NCBI GenBank assembly: GCA_041652255.1
Contig: JBAZHT010000103.1
Coordinates: 1-5,225 of the forward strand
DNA length: 5,225 bases
Source of the DNA: DMER64 sp041652255
Lineage (GTDB): Bacteria; Bacteroidota; Bacteroidia; Bacteroidales; UBA932
Direction of reading: 5' to 3'
The translations under genes were made by a program, and so were the position numbers. Positions 1-4,940 of this stretch are shown one piece after another (position 1 is the stretch's first letter; each line of letters starts with the position of its first letter). Below the pieces are notes generated by a model that saw only the letters and a program-made list of their open reading frames with translations, made no database searches and had not been told where the DNA came from.

Positions 1-350
1 AAAGGTGTATTAATTCGTTTATTTTGCGCTATTTCAATGAGTTTCTTAGCAAACTCTTCAAATATGTGGTAATCCCTGTTCGCATTGGCCTTGGCAAGGT
101 TCGCCAGTTTGATCTCTTCTTTCCCCAATCCCAGATGGTAAGCTTTTCTGGAGTGCGCTGTCACTACACTGACGAGTTCTCGAAGTCTATCACAACCATA
201 CAACTGACCAAACATCATGACAAGCAACTGATTCCAACAGGTAAAGTGTTTGACGTACTTGTCTCCTTCATAATTTTTAACGATCCAATCAAAAGTTTCC
301 TTAGGGAGCAGTTTGATGAGTTGTGTAAATACATAAGTTCCAGTGTTCAT
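1..350 (-). CDS. IS4-type transposase, N-terminal part (runs off left edge)
   Basis: Reading the minus strand from an ATG at 350-348 gives 116 uninterrupted codons that leave the window. The protein begins MNTGTYVFTQLIKLLPKETF and continues with YEGDKYVKHFTCWNQLLVMMFGQL (about residues 28-51), then a segment with RLRELV, HSRKAYHLGLGK, NLAKANANRDYHIFEEFAKKL. This is the N-terminal DUF4372-type domain that precedes the DDE catalytic domain in a large group of IS4-family transposases common in Bacteroidota. Such proteins are usually about 380-400 aa, so the catalytic residues lie outside the window and intactness cannot be judged. It is transcribed leftward, divergent from the glycosylase-like gene. 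The terminal inverted repeat of the element should lie somewhere in 375-488, but only one end is visible, so I cannot place it. Family assignment is from recognition of the motif pattern. Confidence 0.88.
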   Translation of the reverse strand, partial: MNTGTYVFTQLIKLLPKETFDWIVKNYEGDKYVKHFTCWNQLLVMMFGQLYGCDRLRELVSVVTAHSRKAYHLGLGKEEIKLANLAKANANRDYHIFEEFAKKLIEIAQNKRINTP

Positions 351-355
351 ATTGC

Positions 356-374
356 TTTGAGCCTTAAGCTCAAA
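356..374 (-). promoter_or_regulatory. Hairpin in transposase leader
   Basis: TTTGAGC (356-362) and GCTCAAA (368-374) are perfect 7-bp arms around a 5-nt loop. On the transposase strand the hairpin ends only 5 nt before the ATG, where a ribosome would bind. Hairpins that hide the start region of transposase mRNA from read-through transcripts are known in several IS families. That role here is inference. It is not a terminator: no T run follows on either strand. Confidence 0.5.
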
Positions 375-488
375 CAATATATGAAATCAAATGTAGATGT
401 TAAATTATTAGCTGTATCTTGTTAAATATTAAATAATTATTAAGATTAAACAAAAAGTTTAGTAGACTAATGTTGCAAGAAGATAATT

Positions 489-1106
489 ATGGATATTGTA
501 TCAAAAGCCTTGCAAGTCAGAAATAAACTTACTGACTGCCCTGAAAACCCGATAGACAAGACACTTGCTCCTGTTGCTCCATTCAAGGGCAAAGGGCAGA
601 TCAAGTTGGTTATTATTGGCCAAGCCCCCACAATCCGCAACGTCAATAAACGCGACAGAATCACCTGCGCACTTAACCTTGATAAGGTAAGCCCATTGAA
701 AACATACGTGGAGAAAATATGTGCCGGCCTCGGCATTACGTTGGATAATGTTTACGCCACCAATGTATTCAAATATTTCTACAAAAATCCCCCCTCAGAC
801 ACCCCTGCTGTTCTAGCAGACCATTTACAGGACAATTTAGCTCTCCTGAAAGAAGAACTGGCTCTATACCGGCACTGCACCATAATCACGCTTGGTGAGC
901 CCGTATTGCAGCTTCTGAGCAACAAAAAACACAAAATCCGCAACTACTGGCAATACAAGGACACCGATTTTCACAGTCTCGCTGCCACAGACAACCAACT
1001 CAATCACTGTATCTATCCCTTTCCTCACCAGCCCAGCCTACGTCAAAACCTCTACAAAATCAACCTCCAGAGTTACATTGATTTCGTGGCACAACGAATT
1101 AAATAG
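489..1106 (+). CDS. Uracil-DNA glycosylase superfamily protein, atypical motifs
   Basis: This 205-aa protein has the layout of the uracil-DNA glycosylase fold. A first strand and motif LVIIGQAPT (residues 40-48) occupies the place of GQDPY/GEAPG. Then come VYATNVFKYF (88-97), a strand IITLGEPVLQLL (132-143), and a C-terminal YPFPHQPS (176-183) in the place of the HPS/HPSP motif. Enzymes of this superfamily flip out and excise damaged or modified bases. The first motif has no acidic residue, and Tyr96 stands where family 4 enzymes carry an iron-sulfur cysteine (NVVKC). The five cysteines (17, 60, 78, 130, 174) do not match the 4Fe-4S pattern. The start is the first ATG after the purine-rich AAGAAGAT. 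The gene stands alone, with the transposase divergent upstream and 285 bp of non-coding DNA downstream. Base specificity cannot be inferred; the fold assignment is fairly firm. Confidence 0.75.
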   Translation: MDIVSKALQVRNKLTDCPENPIDKTLAPVAPFKGKGQIKLVIIGQAPTIRNVNKRDRITCALNLDKVSPLKTYVEKICAGLGITLDNVYATNVFKYFYKNPPSDTPAVLADHLQDNLALLKEELALYRHCTIITLGEPVLQLLSNKKHKIRNYWQYKDTDFHSLAATDNQLNHCIYPFPHQPSLRQNLYKINLQSYIDFVAQRIK

Positions 1107-1343
1107 AAGATCCATGATCAATTCTGATATAAGGTCAACTAAAGAGTTACTAATCAAATTAGTAGGTTAGTAGGTTAGTATATTGAATCAATTACTGAAA
1201 TGATTCTTAAGGTTTATGAAAGATCTTGAGATAACTAATACAGGCATTGTTCTTATTCAGTGATCGTGGAATTCAGACCCTCAGTTAAAAATGTCAATCC
1301 TTCATAACTTATTGTAATATTATAAAAAATCACTGCGTCACCC
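1107..1343. other. AT-rich intergenic stretch without a gene
   Basis: No ORF above about 20 codons with a plausible ribosome site is visible. Small structures are present: CTAAT-CAA-ATTAG (1150-1162), a short tandem repeat (1159-1180), and GAATCA/TGATTC (1185-1190 and 1201-1206). No terminator with a T tract was found after the glycosylase-like gene. The useful content is at the right end, where the operator and promoter of the next operon begin. Confidence 0.6.
1159..1180. repeat. Short tandem repeat, TTAGTAGG x 2.75
   Basis: Two perfect copies of the octamer TTAGTAGG are followed by TTAGTA. It could be a slippage-prone tract, but it lies about 180 bp upstream of the nearest promoter and 50 bp after a stop codon, so no role is evident. 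Confidence 0.75.
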
Positions 1344-1381
1344 TTTGTCGCACCTCTCCCCTACCTTTGTGCTGCGACAAA
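1344..1381. promoter_or_regulatory. Inverted-repeat operator around the operon promoter
   Basis: TTTGTCGCA (1344-1352) and TGCGACAAA (1373-1381) are perfect 9-bp inverted arms separated by 20 bp, with centres 29 bp apart (nearly three helical turns). The -7 box at 1362-1369 lies between the arms and the right arm covers the expected transcription start. A dimeric regulator binding both arms would block polymerase. The obvious candidate is the WYL regulator encoded as the second gene of this operon. WYL regulators such as BrxR and CapW bind inverted repeats and repress their own defence operons. The link to this WYL protein is inference from position. Confidence 0.65.
1362..1369 (+). promoter_or_regulatory. 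Bacteroidota -7 promoter box for the AAA+/WYL operon
   Basis: TACCTTTG matches the Bacteroidota -7 consensus TAnnTTTG exactly. Transcription would start near 1375, leaving a leader of roughly 17 nt before the ATG at 1392 with no Shine-Dalgarno sequence. The only upstream TTTG (1344-1347) is 14 nt away, shorter than the usual 19-20, so the -33 element is non-ideal and the promoter may be weak or activator-dependent. Confidence 0.6.
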
Positions 1382-1391
1382 TGATCATGAC

Positions 1392-3059
1392 ATGGAAGAA
1401 AATCTGAAAACCAGTGTATTGAAGAGCATGGGGAGTGTGTTTGAGCAGTCAAAAAACTGCAAGCTGAGTGATGCCTTTCTGAAAAAAGCGGAACCTGAAC
1501 TCAGGTCCGTTGCCGGTTATTTCCAGGTGTCTTTGGAGCAGGCATTGCTCATAGCCGTTCTGTTTGCGCTCAATTACAAGGAGTACAATGTCACTTTACT
1601 TGACCTGGTTTCCCATTTCAACTGCAATCCCATGAAGATGCTGGAGTACAGCGGGCATTTTGAAACATTGTTTTCCCGGGGTATTCTGCAGACAAGGGGT
1701 GAATACCATAAGGCGGGTTTGCCCTCCACAGGCGAATCGCTTATTTTCAACAACATGATAGTGCAGGCAGTGGTGAACAACAGCCCTGTGCCGGAGATAA
1801 CCCGGCAAGAGCCAAAAAACATCATCGATCTTTTGGAACAATTCTATTTGCTCGGTTTTCAGCGGTCAGAAGAAGAAATTACCACCCGGTTTCTATTTAT
1901 GCAAGCAGAAGAGCTTATCCGTTCCAATTTGCATTACCCACTTATCAAGAAGATTGATGATTACCATTTTTGCATAGAAGACACGTTCCTGCTCATTTAC
2001 CTCATTTGGAAGACCCTCTCCGGCCATGAAACGGTAGACATTGAAACGGCCCTCAAAGGCACCTTCGACAATGCTCCCAAAAGAATCAACTACATGCAGC
2101 AGATCATATCCAAAAAAAATGCGCTGATAACGCATGATCTTGTTGAAATTGCCGAGGCGGGTTTTTTCTCCGATGCCGGCATGAAACTGACCGCCAACTC
2201 GGCAAGAATCCTCCGGGAATCCGGAATAACGATCTTTGCCGAGGCGAAGAAGGAGAACATCATTGAACCTGCAAAGATCCCCCCTGTTGCCCTTTTTTTC
2301 AACGAATCCGAGGCGAAACAGCTGGAGTTGCTCCAATCCCTGCTGCAGGAAGATAACTATGCGGAGATCCGGAAAAGGCTGCAAAGCAAAGGTCTGCCCA
2401 AAGGCATCACTGCTTTGCTGCATGGCTTGCCCGGCACGGGAAAAACCGAGGCGGTCCTGCAATTCGCCAGGGAAACCGGCCGGGAAATATTCAAAGTTGA
2501 CATCAGCCGGTCAAAATCCATGTTCTTTGGCGAAAGCGAGAAGATCATCAAGCGCATTTTCACCGATTACAGGACCTATGCAAAAAAATGCGAACGCATA
2601 CCCGTGCTGCTCTTTAACGAGGCCGATGCCATTATTTCAAAACGTACGGACATCAGGCGCTCCAACGTGGCACAGACGGAAAATGCCATGCAAAACATCA
2701 TCCTGGAAGAACTGGAGAATTTTGAAGGGATATTTTTCGCCACAACCAATCTGGTAAGCAACCTGGACCCGGCATTCGAAAGGCGTTTCTTGTTCAAGAT
2801 AGAATTCCTGAAACCCGAGTTCCCGGTAAAATCAAAGATATGGAAATCGAAATTGCCCAACCTTTCCCAGCAGGAATGCGAAACCCTGGCAGGCTGTTTC
2901 GATTTTTCGGGAGGTCAGATAAATAATATCGTGAGAAAAAACGAAATTCACGAAATAATCCACGGCCTGAATGTAAATTTCAATACTATTGTAGATTATT
3001 GCAAAACAGAACTTATAACAAAAAATCACGGAAACCGGATAGGTTTCCCAAACGCATAA
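1392..3059 (+). CDS. AAA+ ATPase with winged-helix-like N-terminal region
   Basis: This 555-aa protein has a C-terminal AAA+ module of the classic SpoVK/FtsH-like type (COG0464-like). Walker A is GLPGTGKT (345-352). An aromatic pore-loop-like segment SMFFGESEK is at 376-384. Walker B is VLLFNE (405-410), sensor 1 is TTN (451-453), arginine fingers are ERR (463-465), and the lid motif GGQINNIVRKN is at 507-517. Such modules usually assemble as hexamers that remodel or thread protein or protein-DNA substrates. Residues 1-300 are not a domain I can name. Residues about 46-102 (ALLIAVLFALN...LFSRGIL) and 240-275 look like winged-helix segments, so DNA or partner binding is possible. Walker B carries Asn409 where Asp is usual, but the catalytic Glu410 is kept. 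No signal peptide or membrane segment is seen, so it is probably cytoplasmic. It is the first gene of an operon with the WYL regulator. The substrate is unknown. Confidence 0.88.
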   Translation: MEENLKTSVLKSMGSVFEQSKNCKLSDAFLKKAEPELRSVAGYFQVSLEQALLIAVLFALNYKEYNVTLLDLVSHFNCNPMKMLEYSGHFETLFSRGILQTRGEYHKAGLPSTGESLIFNNMIVQAVVNNSPVPEITRQEPKNIIDLLEQFYLLGFQRSEEEITTRFLFMQAEELIRSNLHYPLIKKIDDYHFCIEDTFLLIYLIWKTLSGHETVDIETALKGTFDNAPKRINYMQQIISKKNALITHDLVEIAEAGFFSDAGMKLTANSARILRESGITIFAEAKKENIIEPAKIPPVALFFNESEAKQLELLQSLLQEDNYAEIRKRLQSKGLPKGITALLHGLPGTGKTEAVLQFARETGREIFKVDISRSKSMFFGESEKIIKRIFTDYRTYAKKCERIPVLLFNEADAIISKRTDIRRSNVAQTENAMQNIILEELENFEGIFFATTNLVSNLDPAFERRFLFKIEFLKPEFPVKSKIWKSKLPNLSQQECETLAGCFDFSGGQINNIVRKNEIHEIIHGLNVNFNTIVDYCKTELITKNHGNRIGFPNA

Positions 3060-3063
3060 AAAT

Positions 3064-4032
3064 ATGTCAAAAAGAGAATCGATTGCCAGGTACAACCTTA
3101 TCATCAAGAAACTCAGGAAGCACCCTTCCACCTATGCGGAAATAGCCGGTTACCTGGCTTTGGAATCTGAATTGCAGGGGTACGACTTCAATGTCTCACA
3201 ACGGACCTTCCAGAGGGACATCCAGGACATAAGCTCTCTCTACAACATTGATATCCAGTATGATTTCTCAAAAAAGGTATACCATATCCTGTACGATGAC
3301 CAGCCTCAGGTAAATGAGCGCATCCTGGAGGCCTTTGACATATTCAATGCCCTGAACATGATCGACCGGCTTTCTGACCATATTCACTTTGAAAAACGCC
3401 GGCCGCAGGGAACCGGGAATCTTTACGGGCTGCTTCATGCCATAAAGAACCGGCTGCAGGTATCCTTCCTGTATGAAAAATTCTGGGAAGAGGATATTTC
3501 TGTTCGCCATGCCTGTCCATACGCCCTGAAAGAATTCAAAAACCGTTGGTATGTTATAGTCAATGATCTAAAAGACAACAAGGTAAAAACCTTTGGTTTG
3601 GACCGTTTGTCCGGGTTGGAGATAACCCGGACCAAATTTAAGATGCCGGCGGACTTCAATGTGAATGAGCGCTTTGCCAATTGCTTTGGAATTATCAGCC
3701 CCAATGGACCGGAACCGGAAGACATTGTCCTCTCGTTCAACCCGTTGCAGGGAAAGTACATTAAAACCCTACCCCTGCATGAATCACAACAGATATTGAA
3801 AGATAACGACCGGGAACTACTCGTAAAGCTCACTCTGTTTGTTACCCATGACCTGCTCATGGAAATCTTATCCTACGGCGACAATGTCAAAGTCATCCAT
3901 CCCGCCGGTCTGGTAGATGAGATCAGGGAGTGTTATGAAAATGCACTGGCGCAATACACACAAGATACTTGCGCAGGGCGGCCCAAGGCAAACCCGGATC
4001 AAGGGGCGGCAAACCCGGTTTGCGCAGGGTAA
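3064..4032 (+). CDS. HTH-WYL-WCX transcriptional regulator
   Basis: This 322-aa protein has the standard WYL regulator layout. An N-terminal winged helix-turn-helix covers about residues 7-76, with recognition-helix region VSQRTFQRDIQDI at 44-56. A WYL domain covers about 118-192, with core RWYVIVND (161-168; the W-Y-L motif reads W-Y-V) and the ligand-pocket segment KTFGLDRLSGLEI (175-187). A C-terminal WCX segment lies at about 219-298 (LLMEILSYGDNVKVIHPAGL at 264-283). WYL domains sense nucleotides or nucleic-acid ligands and often control phage-defence operons. It begins 4 bp after the AAA+ stop with no clear ribosome site, which suggests translational coupling. Residues from about 299 on, rich in G, A, P and N, are encoded by GC-rich repeats and are probably an acquired tail. 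The likely target is the inverted repeat at the operon promoter. Confidence 0.9.
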   Translation: MSKRESIARYNLIIKKLRKHPSTYAEIAGYLALESELQGYDFNVSQRTFQRDIQDISSLYNIDIQYDFSKKVYHILYDDQPQVNERILEAFDIFNALNMIDRLSDHIHFEKRRPQGTGNLYGLLHAIKNRLQVSFLYEKFWEEDISVRHACPYALKEFKNRWYVIVNDLKDNKVKTFGLDRLSGLEITRTKFKMPADFNVNERFANCFGIISPNGPEPEDIVLSFNPLQGKYIKTLPLHESQQILKDNDRELLVKLTLFVTHDLLMEILSYGDNVKVIHPAGLVDEIRECYENALAQYTQDTCAGRPKANPDQGAANPVCAG

Positions 4033-4044
4033 ACCCGGTTTACC
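3969..4044. repeat. GC-rich short repeats across the end of the WYL gene
   Basis: GGCAAACCCGG occurs at 3987-3997 and 4008-4018, and GGTAAACCCGG at 4028-4038, so steps are 21 and 20 bp. TTGCGCAGGG occurs at 3969-3978 and 4020-4029. The last copy sits inside a 17-bp palindrome, GGTAAACCCGGTTTACC (4028-4044), that overlaps the WYL stop codon. No T tract follows the palindrome, so a classical intrinsic terminator is not supported. Confidence 0.8.
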
Positions 4045-4134
4045 GCGCAACGCTCAATTCGCAAAAAATAGACACCTGAATAACAGGCATTTAAAAATCG
4101 TAAAAATTCTCTTGCTCTGCACTCCGGGTTTACC
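4028..4134. repeat. Long inverted repeat GGTAAACCCGG / CCGGGTTTACC
   Basis: GGTAAACCCGG at 4028-4038 is repeated in perfect inversion as CCGGGTTTACC at 4124-4134 (11-bp arms, 85 bp between them). The enclosed segment is AT-rich (for example 4088-4108), unlike the GC-rich arms. This layout resembles a tiny palindrome-ended insert, but no target-site duplication is visible and the left arm is also one of three direct copies. Confidence 0.6.
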
Positions 4135-4231
4135 ACCGTTACCCCCGGTAAAACATCTGGTTGGTAACTTTTCGCCGTACCAGGTACGAAAAACACCTTA
4201 AGGTGCGCCTGCTGGGCATGTTTTGGGGCTG

Positions 4232-4266
4232 ACCAGGTACGAAAACCCCCTTAAAGTGCACCTGGT
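4232..4266. repeat. Array unit 2, 7-bp terminal stem
   Basis: ACCAGGT (4232-4238) pairs perfectly with ACCTGGT (4260-4266) around a 21-nt A/C-rich interior. Units 1 and 3 share its left arm ACCAGGTACG but have weaker right arms, so the first three units are a closely related group. Confidence 0.8.
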
Positions 4267-4319
4267 GGACATGTTTTAGGGCTGACCAGGTACGAAAAAC
4301 ACCCTAAAGTGCGCCTGGT

Positions 4320-4400
4320 CATGATTGTCAAAAATTGCGAATTACACCAAACGCCACATTCACAGCATTTTAAAAAATTTTCATTTGGCCAGCTAAAAGC
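4320..4400. repeat. Array spacer copy A (81 bp)
   Basis: This segment separates units 3 and 4. Aligned by eye without gaps to the spacer at 4489-4569 it matches at 53 of 81 positions, with conserved stretches such as CAAACGCC, TTTAAAAAATT and AAGC at the right end. The two spacers are therefore old copies of one sequence, not independently acquired inserts. Confidence 0.85.
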
Positions 4401-4453
4401 ACCAGGGGCAAAAAACAGGCAAAATTGCACCTGGTGGGCACATCCCAGCCCCG

Positions 4454-4488
4454 ACCAGGGGCAAAAACCCCGCAAATCTGCCCCTGGT
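4454..4488. repeat. Array unit 5, perfect 10-bp stem
   Basis: ACCAGGGGCA (4454-4463) and TGCCCCTGGT (4479-4488) are perfectly complementary around a 15-nt interior. This is the best hairpin of the array. Compared with unit 2 both arms have changed in step (GGT to GGG and ACC to CCC), the pattern expected if pairing or symmetry is selected. Confidence 0.85.
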
Positions 4489-4569
4489 CATAATGTTCAA
4501 TAAACATATAATTCTACAAACGCCTCACTCAGTGCAATTTAAAAAATTGGCGATGGATCAGCCAGAAGC
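4489..4569. repeat. Array spacer copy B (81 bp)
   Basis: This is the homologue of the spacer at 4320-4400, lying between units 5 and 6, with equal length and no indels. It holds TTTAAAAAATT flanked by mixed sequence. No gene or known site was recognised in it. Confidence 0.85.
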
Positions 4570-4657
4570 ACCAGACGCGAAAACACCCCAAAAACGTACC
4601 TGGTGGACACGTTTCAGGGCTGACCAGGCGCGAAAACCAGCCAAAAGTGCCCCTGGT

Positions 4658-4901
4658 GGCCACGTTTCCGGCCCAAGCAGACGAAAAACGCAAGCTCATC
4701 CACAAAAACCACCCAAAACTTGGATGGAAGCACGAAAAACCCTTCAGGGGCAGATGGCTTAAGGGAAATCTCGGCCATTACCCCCTCTATTTGCAGAAAT
4801 TATCTTTTCCGGGACATTCTCTACCGAACTGTATTTAAATAACATAACCTGGAAAACTAAAAATATTTATAATTTTATTTGGTTAATATAATTAACTACT
4901 T
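4658..4901. other. Non-coding stretch with decayed array remnants
   Basis: ACGAAAAAC recurs at 4681-4689 and 4732-4740, 51 bp apart. Each lies where the ACGAAAA core of a further array unit would be if the series continued at 51-bp steps, but the CCAGG/CCTGG arms are gone. These may be two degraded units. From about 4760 to the promoter near 4878 the sequence becomes AT-rich and I see no feature. Confidence 0.4.
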
Positions 4902-4909
4902 TATATTTG
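4878..4909 (+). promoter_or_regulatory. Consensus Bacteroidota promoter
   Basis: TTTG (4878-4881), a 20-nt gap, then TATATTTG (4902-4909) matches the Bacteroidota -33/-7 consensus in both boxes and in spacing. Transcription should start near 4915, about 25 nt before the ATG at 4941. It gives the membrane-protein gene its own promoter, separate from the AAA+/WYL operon, and is the best taxonomic clue in the window. Confidence 0.8.
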
Positions 4910-4940
4910 TGTTATATTATAATCATTAACACGAAATAAC

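Larger units (their letters stand above)
4179..4657. repeat. Hairpin array: seven units, 53-bp and 169-bp periods
   Basis: Seven 35-nt imperfect palindromes start at 4179, 4232, 4285, 4401, 4454, 4570 and 4623. Each begins ACCAG(G/A), has an A-rich centre (GAAAA or CAAAA), and ends in CCTGGT (CCTGCT in the first). Adjacent members are exactly 53 bp apart (35-nt hairpin plus an 18-nt linker typified by GGACATGTTTTAGGGCTG) or 116 bp apart across an 81-bp spacer. The higher-order period is therefore 169 bp, kept without any indel through units 2-7. There is no convincing ORF. It is not CRISPR: the spacer positions hold homologous sequence and the repeats are divergent. Possible readings are a protein-binding array, a structured RNA, or a decayed palindromic repeat family. 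Confidence 0.9.

Noticed and set aside
24..425. 133-codon plus-strand reading frame
   Set aside because: It is antisense to a recognisable IS4-type transposase N-terminus on the minus strand, and its own product shows no known pattern.
468..475. TAATGTTG as a -7 box for the glycosylase-like gene
   Set aside because: One mismatch to TAnnTTTG and no TTG/TTTG at the expected distance upstream; too weak to annotate.
1114..1263. Tiny frames of 15-18 codons in the gap before the ATPase gene
   Set aside because: No ribosome site, no recognisable sequence, and lengths expected by chance in AT-rich DNA.
2236..2757. 173-codon reading frame in another plus frame inside the ATPase gene
   Set aside because: Composition is rich in Arg/Pro/Ser/Cys, as out-of-frame translation gives, and the overlapping frame carries all AAA+ motifs.
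4028..4044. Intrinsic terminator for the AAA+/WYL operon
   Set aside because: The palindrome GGTAAACCCGGTTTACC overlaps the stop codon and is followed by GCGCAACG with no T tract.
3917..4201. 94-codon plus-strand reading frame over the end of the WYL gene
   Set aside because: It overlaps the confident WYL frame and then reads through short repeats and palindromes. There is no domain pattern or ribosome site.
4179..4657. CRISPR array
   Set aside because: Repeats are divergent, inner sequence is homologous rather than unique, unit spacing is 53/116 bp, and no cas gene is near.
4309..4762. Two overlapping plus-strand frames (4309-4503 and 4493-4762) whose products resemble each other (QTPHS..FKK..., TWW, KSAPG)
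   Set aside because: The similarity follows from both lying on copies of the 169-bp repeat, which is not a multiple of three. Differences between copies fall at all three codon positions, so coding selection is not supported.
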